Positions 16,442-23,679 are shown, counted from the first letter of the stretch. The stretch: 39,349 nt of DNA from Akkermansia muciniphila (GCA_945861765.1 CAMAWP010000022.1:1-39349), one strand, 5' to 3'. A program made the numbers and translations. The notes: a model not told the origin generated them from the letters alone.

Positions 16442-17360
16442 GCCCGTATGGTCAAACCGGCCGAAGGAGTCTATGCGAAAGCATTTTCGACGGGAGCGAG
16501 AGCTTCCTGCTAGGCATGCACCGTGGTTCAATTTGAGCCGATGAACTGGAAGCCAATGCTCACCTACGTCACGGGTTCCGTCGGCGAAGAGCTCCTGGCA
16601 CGCAATGAGCATCTGGGGACCGAGAACCGAATCCTGCGGGATCAGATTGAGGGCCGAATTCGGCTACGAGGTCAGCCACCAGACAGTGGCCAATATTCTG
16701 AAACGACACGACATTGCTCCCGCTCCGGAGCGTGGGCGTACCACGAGTTGGCGAGAATTTATCCGTTCGCACACGGCGGTGCTGGCGGCGGTGGATTTCT
16801 TCACCGCCGAGTTGTGGGCCGAAGGCGGACTGATGACCCACTACGTGCTGACGTTTATGCGGATGGCAACCCGCGAGGTGTGCATTGCGGGAATTACGAC
16901 CTCGCCGGTCAAGGGGGCGATGGAGCAGATGGCGCCAAACATCAGCGTCGCGGAGGTTGGCTTCCTCAAGGGCTGCCGGTATCTGTTGCACGATCGAGAT
17001 GCAAAATTCTGTACCGCCTTCACTGGGATACTGGAAGCCGTCGGAATCAAGGCGGTGAAATTGCCCCTCGAAGTCCAAACCTGAACGCCCATTTGGAGCG
17101 GTGGAATCAATCCTTAAAGGAGGAGAGCCTCTCGAAGATGATCTTGTTCGGCGAGTCGTCACTCCCGCAGGTGCTCTGGGACTTTGTTCAGCATTGCCAG
17201 CAGGAGAGGGATCGCCAAGGGAAAGGCAACGTCATTCTCTTTCCAAAGCCGGAGGACCGAATCGGTGAATCGACTGGCCAAATCCAGACGCCAGAACAGT
17301 TGGGAGAGTTGCTGAAATTCTACTACCGCGAAGCCGCATGAGAATGTTGACCATACGGGC
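16442..17360 (+). mobile_element. Degenerate insertion sequence with 14-bp terminal inverted repeats
   Basis: The ends are perfect inverted repeats: GCCCGTATGGTCAA at 16442-16455 and TTGACCATACGGGC at 17347-17360, enclosing 919 bases. Inside lies an integrase-core transposase gene broken by frameshifts. The left end lies inside a terC-like gene. No convincing target-site duplication is visible on the right, where terC does not resume, so a deletion followed insertion. The transposase type suggests an IS481/IS3-like DDE element, but I cannot assign a named IS. Confidence 0.82.
16523..17341 (+). pseudogene. Integrase-core (DDE) transposase, internally deleted and frameshifted
   Basis: The N-terminal piece (frame of 16523) reads TGSVGEELLARNEHLGTENR up to about 16650. 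A second piece in another frame gives the HTH-like YEVSHQTVANILKRHDI and then the catalytic core: VDFFTAELW with the first Asp, and LLHDRDAKFC with the second Asp. At about 17073 a single missing base breaks the frame before SPNLNAHLERWNQSLKEE, which carries the third acidic residue (Glu). The frame of 16523 then finishes at 17341. About 50 residues are missing between the first two pieces compared with the usual protein. All three DDE residues survive, but no continuous enzyme can be made. Confidence 0.8.
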
Positions 17361-17502
17361 TCGAAGGTGAGCTCTGTGAAGATGCGAGTTGAGTGTTTGT
17401 TTTTTGCGAGGTGGGAGCGTGAATGAACGGGGGCCGTTCATGGCGAATTCTGGGAAGTGTTGCAAAAGCGTTGCTTCCAAAAGTTGTGGCTCGCCGGAGC
17501 GG

Positions 17503-17640
17503 CTAATGCGTGGCGTTCTTCAGCAGTTTCACCAATTCTCGATGCCCCTCGGATTCCGCAAGCATCAGCGCTGACCGGCGTTCACGGATCACCAAGCCTG
17601 CGTTTGCCCCCTGTTTCAGCAGTTGCTGAGTGCGTCCGTA
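17503..17640 (-). pseudogene. C-terminal ankyrin-repeat remnant
   Basis: On the minus strand, reading toward the TAG at 17503-17505, about 40 residues follow the ankyrin consensus: QQLLKQGANAGLVIRERR, then SALMLAESEGHRELVKLL, ending KNATH. This is one full repeat plus the helix of the preceding one. The frame has no sensible upstream continuation, because beyond about 17640 it runs into the end of the Gfo/Idh gene. It is a truncated tail of a longer ankyrin protein, sitting between the IS remnant and the oxidoreductase. The stretch 17361-17502 contains nothing I recognise. Confidence 0.55.
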
Positions 17641-17676
17641 GGGAGATGGGCGGGTGGGAACCTGATCCCGCCGGAA

Positions 17677-19092
17677 TCAAACATTCCACCCTGCGCGAAC
17701 CGGCCTTTGCACCCAGGCGTTCATTTCGGGCAGGTTGGTCACCCGCATGTTCGGGCCGTCCCACATTACCTTGTTGCCCCGGCCCGCCTTCATGGCAAGG
17801 TTGCCAAGGATGGCGAACTCGGTCAGGCGCGTGCCGTAGTCAAAGGGCACGGCGGTTTCGGTCTTGCCCGCGCGCACGGCGTCGAGAAAATCGGCGAAAA
17901 TATTTTTGGGCCGCGGCAGGATTTTGGGCGGAGCCGGCGTCTCACGCATCTTCTCGTAGGGAACGATGTGCATCTTATCGCCGTAGGTGCCGGTGAAAAT
18001 GACCCCCTTCTCTCCGACGTAGAGGGTGCCGCTGTCACCGGCGTCCATGCCTTCGTCCGGATATTTTTCCCGCAGATCGAGGAGTAACGCGGGGAGATTG
18101 CGGTCGTCGCCTTTGACGGCGCGCAAGGTGCCCACAGGCATCCCGGTGGTCGTTTGGTTCAGACCTTCATACCAATAGACTTTGAGGGCTGGCATGTCGC
18201 TGCGTGCGGGCACATCCCAGCGGACCCGGCTGCCGGTGGGGTAGCGTTCGTCGCTGCCTCCGCGGAGTTGTTCGGCCTCGATGCTCGTCGGGTGCTCGCA
18301 CTTGAGCGCCCAGAAAACGCCGTCGAGGACGTGGCAGCCCATGTTGCCGATGGAGCCATTGCCGAAATCATACCAGCCATGCCACTCGTGCGGATGGATG
18401 TCCTCGTGGAAATCACGGTAAGGGGCCGGGCCGATCCATTCGTCCCAATGCAGGCCTGCGGGCACGGGGAGTTTTGGGGGGCGCGGCCCCTCGCCGCCAT
18501 TGGCGCGATTGGTCCAGCTATGCGTCTCGGTGACCTTGCCGATGACCCCAGCCCAGATGTATTCGCAGAGCTTGCGGTAGCCGTCTTCGCAATGGCCTTG
18601 ATTGCCCATCTGCGTCGCGACCTTGGTCTTGGCCGCCATCGCCCGCATGGCACGGGCCTCGCCAATGTCATGGCAGACGGGTTTTTCGCAATAGACGCTC
18701 TTGCCTGATTGCATGGCAATCATGGCGGGCAAAGCGTGGTGATGATTGGGAGCAGCGATAAACACGGCGTCGATTTCCTTGCCGACCTTGTCGAACATCT
18801 TCCGGTAATCGGTGAAGACCTGCAGTTTGTCGGCATCGCCGCCTTTGCCTTGGAGCCATTTCTTCACGGAGGCGAATCGGTTTTCCTCCACGTCAACAAT
18901 GGCGACGAGATGCTCGTCTTTCGCGGCGGGCAGATGCGAGGAGGTGCCGCGTCCGCCACAGCCAATCTGGACGAACCGGACTTTCTCGCCCGCGTTGGCG
19001 GCGTTCAGGATGTTGAACGGGGCGCTGGAAACCACACTGGCAGCCAGAGCTGTTTTCTTCACGAAGGAACGACGAGACAAATTACTTTTCAT
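17677..19092 (-). CDS. Tat-exported Gfo/Idh/MocA-family oxidoreductase
   Basis: This 471-residue protein begins with a twin-arginine signal, SRRSFVKKTALAASV (6-20), so it is exported folded with its cofactor. The NAD(P)-binding motif GCGGRG (44-49) and the family signature CEKP (135-138, with the catalytic Lys) are present. The C-terminal part has the PVC-type NMGCHVLDGVFWAL and EWHGWYDFGNGSIGNMGC segments. Such enzymes oxidise or epimerise sugars and inositols; PVC bacteria carry many exported paralogues of unknown substrate. The gene is intact despite lying in the degraded zone and is the only long reading frame here on this strand. No obvious operon partner survives. Confidence 0.9.
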   Translation of the reverse strand: MKSNLSRRSFVKKTALAASVVSSAPFNILNAANAGEKVRFVQIGCGGRGTSSHLPAAKDEHLVAIVDVEENRFASVKKWLQGKGGDADKLQVFTDYRKMFDKVGKEIDAVFIAAPNHHHALPAMIAMQSGKSVYCEKPVCHDIGEARAMRAMAAKTKVATQMGNQGHCEDGYRKLCEYIWAGVIGKVTETHSWTNRANGGEGPRPPKLPVPAGLHWDEWIGPAPYRDFHEDIHPHEWHGWYDFGNGSIGNMGCHVLDGVFWALKCEHPTSIEAEQLRGGSDERYPTGSRVRWDVPARSDMPALKVYWYEGLNQTTTGMPVGTLRAVKGDDRNLPALLLDLREKYPDEGMDAGDSGTLYVGEKGVIFTGTYGDKMHIVPYEKMRETPAPPKILPRPKNIFADFLDAVRAGKTETAVPFDYGTRLTEFAILGNLAMKAGRGNKVMWDGPNMRVTNLPEMNAWVQRPVRAGWNV

Positions 19093-19145
19093 GGCAGGTT
19101 AGATTGGTTGTACGGGTTACTTATAGAGCATGACAAGGCAGACGG

Positions 19146-19358
19146 CTAGCTTAAAGTGCCGGTCGCCCTTGCCCACTTGCGCTGGCCCCACAAACAGAGG
19201 GAGCGCCGGCATTCGCAGATTCCGTGAATGGCCCCCGACACGAAGACAAGACCCCCCGCAGCCGCAGCCAGCCCCAGACAACAGATGAGATACAGCAGCA
19301 GCGTGCCGGAGCTGGTCAGGATCGCGGGCTGACGGAATGATCCGGACACGGCAAACAC
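19146..19358 (-). pseudogene. Tail of an APC-type amino-acid permease (remnant)
   Basis: On the minus strand about 70 residues can be read, with FAVSGSFRQPAILTSSGTLL and LYLICCLGL forming a membrane helix pair. This pattern is typical of the last third of APC-superfamily amino-acid transporters. Beyond LGL the frame loses hydrophobic register (a frameshift near 19260 would restore a leucine/arginine-rich turn), and it ends at 19146 in unrelated residues. No N-terminal part exists upstream. I call it a decayed tail; identity is inferred from pattern only. Confidence 0.4.
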
Positions 19359-19446
19359 GAAACCTGGCAGCCTGTCGGACTTGGGAGGGAAGAGGTTTTC
19401 AAAAGTATGTTGAACAAACTGGAAGTGAGCGGCATCAGAATTCTAT

Positions 19447-20095
19447 GCCAGCCCCTTTGGTCAATATCGACCGTCAAACTCCGATGTTCCTGCCGTGCGG
19501 TCTGCGCGAGTGGGTGCCTACCGATCGCAGGGTCCATTTCATCTTGGATGCGGTAGAGCAGCTACCGACAGCGCACTTCCACGTCAATGATCGAGGCACC
19601 GGCAGCCAACATATCCGCCCGGGATGCTGCCGGGGTTGCTCTACGCCACCCGCCGCTTTGGCTCTCGAACGATCGAACCGGCGACCCACAGCGACGTGGC
19701 GGTGCGATATCTTTGCGCCAATCACCATCTCGATCATGATTCGATTTGCGCGTTCCTCGTGGCGAACAAGGTCGCGTTCCCGGCCGCCTTTGTGAGCGTG
19801 CTGCAACTGGCCTGCCAATTACGATTGACCCGAGTGGGTACTGTCAGCATCGATGGGACGAAGATCCAAGCCAATGCAAGAAGTGAAGGAGTTGATGGAG
19901 CGGGTCGAGGAACCGGAGGGGAGGGAAAGTAAGGAAACCCTGGACATTCCGGCCGAACTGGGACGCCGGAAAAAAGCCGCGAGGCAAGGAGCCTGTTCCA
20001 CCGAGCCAAGAGCCCGATGCGAAGGCGCAGGACAACTTCGCCGAGCCGGAGAGCGGGATCATGAGAGCGGGCAACGGCAAACATTTTGAACAAGC
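19447..20095 (+). pseudogene. IS1182-type transposase remnant
   Basis: Four pieces in three frames follow the IS1182-family order. First, 19447 to about 19615 encodes NIDRQTPMFLPCGLREWVP and HFHVNDRGTGS. Second, about 19620-19900 in the next frame encodes SRTIEPATHSDVAVRYLCAN and VSIDGTKIQANA, the latter with the catalytic Asp. Third, a Glu-rich linker with LDIPAELGRRKKA appears near 19940. Fourth, in the third frame, bases 20031-20095 give FAEPESGIMRAGNGKHFEQ, the region after the linker. The C-terminal half is gone. The element is dead and its ends are not recognisable. Confidence 0.75.
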
Positions 20096-20169
20096 TTCAG
20101 ACTTCCTGATCTCACGGAAATTGGTTCGAGTTCATCATGAGGACTTTCGGAATGGGGTGAGCTTGGCTA

Positions 20170-20695
20170 ATCATCAGCCTCCGGAGTTTTCTCGGGAAGC
20201 TCCTCGTCTTGGACCCCTTCATCACGGAGTCCCCCATCAGCCAGTTGATAGACCAAACGCAATTTGCGTGGTGGGAAACACCGTGTAGGTCGCGGTAAGT
20301 TCCTCGCATAATTTCCCAATCGCCCGAGCCAACATCGCATTGGCCAGATAATGGAGTCGCACCGTGAGGGTGCCCGCAGCCTCGTCCGGGAGCAGGTCGG
20401 CATCGCTGGCGTAGAGCGATTGCAGCAGTCGGCGCTCCTGGTCTTGGCGCCACTGGGGCAAGTCTTCTCGCACGACATGTGCCGTCGCCGTCTCGGCCCG
20501 ATAGGCCACCAGCTTGATGGTGTCCACCTTCTCCTTGCTGCCGCTGCTGAGCCGGTCGAAGCGCTCGGCTTCCGGCACTTGTCCCAAGGGCAGGTGATGG
20601 GCCACCGCAGTTCGTTGCGCTTTTTGCTCTTGGAGCTGGGTTTGCAGTTGTTGAATTTCCTGTTGCAGCTCCGCTTTCTTCTTTAACCGGACGTT
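20170..20695 (-). pseudogene. C-terminal part of an unclassified transposase
   Basis: Read on the minus strand, this begins with a coiled-coil-like AELQQEIQQLQTQLQEQKA, then VDTIKLVAYRAETA, then LLPDEAAGTLTVRLHYLANA and an ATYTVFP segment. The final residues move to another frame as RKLRLVYQLADGG, ending near 20170. This order (YRAET, DLLPD, LTVRLHYLAN, KLRLVYQL) is that of the C-terminus of a transposase family common in Verrucomicrobia and Planctomycetes genomes. I recognise the pattern but cannot give the IS family. It lacks the N-terminal catalytic part and has a frameshift near 20270. It is convergent with the IS1182 remnant. Confidence 0.6.
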
Positions 20696-20797
20696 ACCCC
20701 CGCCAAGGGATGGATCAACTACTTCTATGACGCCAACAGCAGTGCGGTTTTCACGCAGATGCAGCATCACACACGCAACCGGCTGAGGCGATGGCTT
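20693..20797 (+). pseudogene. C-terminal scrap of a group II intron reverse transcriptase
   Basis: On the plus strand 20693-20797 reads KGWINYFYDANSSAVFTQMQ followed by NRLRRWL. The G-W-x-N-Y-(F/Y)..(A/G)NSS..F pattern followed by an arginine-rich RLRRWL is the maturase (X) domain end of group II intron reverse transcriptases. Only about 33 codons survive, sandwiched between the minus-strand transposase remnant and the truncated response regulator. No intron RNA domain V/VI hairpin is recognisable nearby. The call rests on a short but distinctive match. Confidence 0.5.
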
Positions 20798-21183
20798 ACG
20801 TCGCCAAGCCCTTCAGCATCGACGTGCTGCTGGAGCGGGCGAGCGCCTGCCTCTGCCGGCGGGCCCAACCCGTGGAGGTTTTTGAATTCGGCGACTGCAA
20901 ACTCGACATTTCATCCCACAAGCTGTTTCGACGCGGCATCGAGGTTTCACCCAAGGAATTCCGACTCCTCGATTTCTTCGCGAGAAATTCCGGCCGCGCG
21001 CTCACTCGAGAAAAAATCCTTAACGGAGTGTGGGGGGAGGACTTGATGGTGACCGACCGCAGCGTGGACCGCTGCATCAACACGTTGCGAAACAAGGTCG
21101 AACCGGACCTCGAACATCCCCGATACATCAAGACGATTCGCGATGTGGGATACCGGTTCGAGCCCGATCACGATTCCGTTTGA
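20791..21183 (+). pseudogene. OmpR-type response regulator lacking its receiver domain
   Basis: The frame opens with AYVAKPFSIDVLLERASACL, the end of a CheY-like receiver: the conserved Lys-Pro of switch strand 5 and the last helix. It continues through a linker into a complete winged-helix DNA-binding domain (KLFRRGIEVSPKEFRLLDFF, VWGEDLMVTDRSVDRCINTL, RYIKTIRDVGYRFEP). The phosphoacceptor Asp and the first roughly 95 receiver residues are missing, replaced by the intron-RT scrap. An ATG at 20791 could still make a 130-residue DNA-binding fragment, so a residual constitutive regulator cannot be excluded. No histidine kinase is nearby. Confidence 0.75.
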
Positions 21184-21358
21184 GCAATCCGATTGCAGCT
21201 TCTAAACTTGCGGCTGGCAGTGCGCCGTTAGTCCAAGTCCGGGTTGACGGCTATAGGAAGGTATGTATTTTGCACAAATGAAGGCGACAGTAACAGCTTT
21301 TTGCTCATAGACGCCTATGAGCGCATACATGGGCTAAGTTTTTTCGGAAAAAACGAAG

Positions 21359-22141
21359 CTACTCCGCTTTCCGCTTTTGTTGATCCTCCTTGGCCAACCG
21401 CTTTTCGAATGGAATCCACTCAAGTTTACCGCTGACGTAATCAACGTCCTTAATCACTCGTGGATCAGCAGCGAGTAGGCCGAGCTTTTTAGGGTACAAC
21501 TTATAAATTCGTTCTGGTTCCTTAGTCAGGAGTTCGGTGGGTAACCATTTCTGCCAGTCGTGCGCGCTGAAATAGACGAGCTTGGCCATTGCGCGGTCGC
21601 TGTAAAAGCAGAGGCTGTTGATGACCCAATTCGCCGTTCTTGGATACTCAATCCAGTATCGGAGCAATATGCTTTCGGTTCTGTTTCTTCTAGCGCCCGC
21701 GAAAGCTCCCTCGATTTCAGATCGCGAAATCGGAGAACGCTTGTGAAGAGCCAGGAGCTTGGACAACCAGTTGGCAAGCTCATCGTCACTCTGAGCGGTG
21801 AGCGAGAGGCTATTGGTGATCCCTTTGAGAGTGGTCTTGCGGATCGCGGCCACGAGTTGCTCGTGCGTCTTAGCGCCCTGAAAGAACCGTGGATAGTTTT
21901 CGAGTAGATACGCGGCTTTGAGCCAAAGGTTGGGTTCTTGCGACCGATCCCATGCCGAAGGCTCGATGCGGCTGAAGGCGTAGATCCACAATTCTGGCGG
22001 ATCACTCAAACTCAATCCTGTGATTTTGCCAATGACGATGTCCACGATTTTCTGGATTGCACGGATGCGGGAATCTTCAATCTCGGGAGACTGGCGCTCC
22101 AGGGCCGCTGTGTTGTATTGGACGGTCGTAGCCTTCTTCAT
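21359..22141 (-). CDS. Uncharacterised protein downstream of an antitoxin gene
   Basis: From ATG 22141 the product is 260 residues. An in-frame GTG at 22240 would extend it to 293 residues and overlap the antitoxin stop by 10 bases. The protein is soluble, rich in Leu, Trp, Lys and Arg, and shows helix-like stretches such as RAIQKIVDIVIGKITGLSL and DELANWLSKLLALHKRSP. No signal peptide, membrane helix or catalytic motif is visible, and I do not recognise the family. It is on the same strand as, and close behind, the HTH antitoxin, so the two may be cotranscribed. Base composition here is less GC-rich than in the first 15 kb, consistent with acquired DNA. It could be cargo of the selC-integrated element. 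Confidence 0.6.
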   Translation of the reverse strand: MKKATTVQYNTAALERQSPEIEDSRIRAIQKIVDIVIGKITGLSLSDPPELWIYAFSRIEPSAWDRSQEPNLWLKAAYLLENYPRFFQGAKTHEQLVAAIRKTTLKGITNSLSLTAQSDDELANWLSKLLALHKRSPISRSEIEGAFAGARRNRTESILLRYWIEYPRTANWVINSLCFYSDRAMAKLVYFSAHDWQKWLPTELLTKEPERIYKLYPKKLGLLAADPRVIKDVDYVSGKLEWIPFEKRLAKEDQQKRKAE

Positions 22142-22230
22142 CGTCGTCTTCACTTCGTTGCGGCAGTGGCCAGCGGGATCACATTCGCCGCTCGCGTAGG
22201 TTTCGGGGGGGGTGAGTGAGTTTTGCCTGC

Positions 22231-22554
22231 TCAACAGCACTCGGCCACTTCCACGCGCGGTTTGATTCCCAAGTCTTCGGCGATGCTCTTGACGATCACA
22301 CCCAAATTGCGTGCCGTGGGATTGCCGTTTCGATTGAGCATTCGATGCAGTGTCTTTTCGCCCAGACCGGTCTGCCGCGCCAGTTCCTTGAATGTGATTT
22401 CGGCGTGGACCAAATCGCGCAGCATGGAAAGGCCCTCGCCAGTTTCGCCTTCCAGAATCGCGCTGATGGCTTCAGCGTAAAGTCCTCGTGCAAATTCGGG
22501 ATCGCGTTTAATTCGTGCAACGACTGTTTCTCGGTAATCTCGTGTCAGTGCCAT
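22231..22554 (-). CDS. HigA-like HTH antitoxin (orphaned)
   Basis: The 107-residue protein from ATG 22554 starts MALTRDYRETVVARIKRDPE. It continues with a helical segment AISAILEGETGEGLSMLRDL and an XRE-type helix-turn-helix FKELARQTGLGEKTLHRML before GNPTARNLGVIVKSI. This is the standard plan of antitoxins that pair with RelE/HigB-type toxins encoded just upstream. Indeed, one base upstream ends a reading frame whose last 40 residues look like the tail of such a toxin. The antitoxin is full-length and its toxin is not, so it is an orphan that may still bind DNA or neutralise a related toxin elsewhere. Confidence 0.78.
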   Translation of the reverse strand: MALTRDYRETVVARIKRDPEFARGLYAEAISAILEGETGEGLSMLRDLVHAEITFKELARQTGLGEKTLHRMLNRNGNPTARNLGVIVKSIAEDLGIKPRVEVAECC

Positions 22555-22555
22555 G

Positions 22556-22678
22556 TTATATCTTTGCCTGTTTGTATCGTTTCCAGCGCTCCACTGCGGC
22601 GGTAATGTCGGCGTCCTGCCGTCGTTTACTTCCGCCGCCAAGCAGAATTATGATCGTGCGCCCCTCGCGTCCGTAATT
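22556..22678 (-). pseudogene. RelE/HigB-type toxin, C-terminal 40 residues only
   Basis: The last 40 codons before TAA at 22556 read GREGRTIIILLGGGSKRRQD and ADITAAVERWKRYK. The pattern (I/V)(I/V)LL.GG.K..Q..DI..A....W..Y is the C-terminal strand and helix of HigB/RelE-family addiction toxins, which cleave mRNA at the ribosome. The upstream part of the toxin, including most of its fold, is absent; instead the frame continues without a stop into an integrase N-terminal region. The fragment ends one base before the antitoxin start codon, the spacing expected of an intact toxin-antitoxin operon. Confidence 0.68.
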
Positions 22679-23289
22679 CAAAAGCCGGTGGCTCTGGCTC
22701 ACGTAATCTTTGGCGACGCACCCACGGAGAAACTGCTTCGTAATCGCCCGCCGATGATTGCGGCTCTTGGCTGAGAGTTCCGCCAGTGTGGCGACGTAGG
22801 CGTCCAGGTGTTCTTTGGTCGGATCGCAGACACAGTAACCGGGAAACATTTCAGCAAATGCCTTGAGCCAGTTACGAGTGTTCTCGACATATTTGGCGTT
22901 GAGCGCGGCCCGCTCGCCAGTTCTCTTCGGCTTGGTTTTCGGCTCCCGGCTGGCGGTGAATTCCGTCACGGCTTCCGCAAGGGACTTGCGTTTCACACTG
23001 ACAATCGTGGTTAGGAATCCTTCCACGGATTCCCGCAGCGGGCGACCCTTCAGAAGGGCGATGACTTCCGAAAACTCGCTTACCGCAGCGAGCAATGAGA
23101 ACCGCTTGCCCGCCACCGTGTAGGACAGCCGGTAATAAGCGAAGTTCTTGGCGGGAGCGTAAATCTTCGCTTCGGTCGTGCGATGCCCTATGCTGGCAGG
23201 GAACCTCACGCGCTTGTCTGGAGGTCTGATTGAATTCTGTGCAAACTCTGTGCAACTTTCAGACAATCTTTCAATTTCCTCAATAAAAC
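22679..23289 (-). pseudogene. Tyrosine recombinase (integrase), N-terminal part only
   Basis: Read from the tRNA-Sec 3' end, this encodes RVRFPASI, EAKIYAPAKNFAYYRLSYTV and VEGFLTTIVSVKRKSLAEAV. A SAM-like core-binding domain follows (FAEMFPGYCVCDPTKEHLDA, SAKSRNHRRAITKQFLRGCV, KDYVSQSHRL). This is the N-terminal half of a verrucomicrobial site-specific integrase. The catalytic domain with R-H-R-Y is absent; after about codon HRLL the frame passes into a HigB-like tail. A stretch of roughly 50 residues between YTVAGKR and FSLLAAVSEF is also missing compared with relatives. No good start exists after the tRNA, and the open frame continues back through the tRNA gene. It cannot recombine DNA. 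Confidence 0.75.
23238..23255 (+). repeat. Copy of an att-site direct repeat (TGTGCAAACTCTGTGCAA)
   Basis: TGTGCAAACTCTGTGCAA itself contains the half-unit TGTGCAA twice. The same sequence occurs three times at 38858-38942 beside the second integrase/tRNA junction, and a degenerate copy lies at 38650-38667 inside that integrase. Here it lies 35 bases from the tRNA-Sec 3' end inside the integrase coding region. It is a candidate arm-type binding site for the recombinase. Confidence 0.7.
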
Positions 23290-23386
23290 TGGCGGAGAGG
23301 GTAGGAATCGAACCCACCTCGACCCGTAAAACGAACCGACGACGGTTTTGAAGACCGCGAGGGCCACCAGGCACCCTTCACTCTCC
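23290..23386 (-). tRNA. selC: tRNA-Sec (UCA), encoded CCA end
   Basis: On the minus strand the gene starts GGAGAGTGAAGGGTGCC and ends CCTCTCCGCCA, with CCA encoded at 23290-23292. The anticodon arm GCGGT-CTTCAAA-ACCGT carries UCA (bases 23349-23351), which reads UGA. A long extra arm follows, then a T arm GTGGG-TTCGATT-CCTAC. The large size (97 nt), the long acceptor, the UCA anticodon and the long variable arm identify selenocysteine tRNA rather than a Ser or Leu isoacceptor. It lies 39 bases downstream of the selenoprotein gene on the same strand, and its 3' end is the attachment point of an integrase-bearing element. Confidence 0.93.
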
Positions 23387-23425
23387 GCGAAAATAAAAAA
23401 TCGAGCACAGGATATCGAACATCCT

Positions 23426-23662
23426 TCAACGCTTGGCCCGGACGGCTTTGACTATGTCGTCTGGGTCAGGAAATTGCCCCGTCTGGAGTTTGGAGTAAAT
23501 CTTTTGTCCATTAACACTGACCTCGAAAGTGCCACCAGTCGCCGGAACGAGCTTGAGCGAACGAATGTGCTGTTTGAGCTTCAAAAGCTTTTCCGTCAAA
23601 CTGACGGCTTGCGGCTCGTAGTTTCAAGCAGTGCAATATTCAATTGTTATCTCCAAGCTCAT
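23426..23662 (-). CDS. SelW/Rdx-family selenoprotein with in-frame UGA (Sec)
   Basis: From ATG 23662 (or ATG 23677, five codons earlier) the frame reads MSLEITIEYCTA, then TGA at 23624-23626, then NYEPQAVSLTEKLL. It continues without another stop to TGA 23426-23428. Reading the internal TGA as selenocysteine gives a 78-residue protein with the CxxU redox motif at residues 10-13 and the Rdx-fold core (LVPATGGTFEVSVNG, KIYSKLQTGQFPD, IVKAVRAK). Length, motif position and the GG.FEV...G..IYSK pattern are those of the SelW-like Rdx family, thioredoxin-fold proteins believed to act in thiol redox reactions. A hairpin suited to a bacterial SECIS follows the UGA, and tRNA-Sec is the next gene. Conventional gene finders would split or miss it. 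No strong ribosome-binding site is visible. Confidence 0.9.
23593..23607 (-). promoter_or_regulatory. Bacterial SECIS-like hairpin after the Sec UGA
   Basis: In the transcript the stem CCGUC / GACGG encloses the five-base loop AGUUU. It starts 16 bases after the UGA, so the apical loop begins 21 bases after it. The loop has a G in its first two positions. These are the features expected of a bacterial SECIS that recruits SelB to recode UGA. The stem is short (5 bp), but partial pairing of flanking AAGC and GCUU could extend it. Confidence 0.75.
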
Positions 23663-23679
23663 ATTCTTGAATCTCATAA

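Noticed and set aside
23624-23626. Reading the selenoprotein TGA as a plain stop or pseudogene nonsense mutation
   Set aside because: Coding quality is continuous on both sides, the codon sits exactly at the CxxU position, a SECIS-like hairpin follows and tRNA-Sec is adjacent. A chance nonsense mutation is far less likely.
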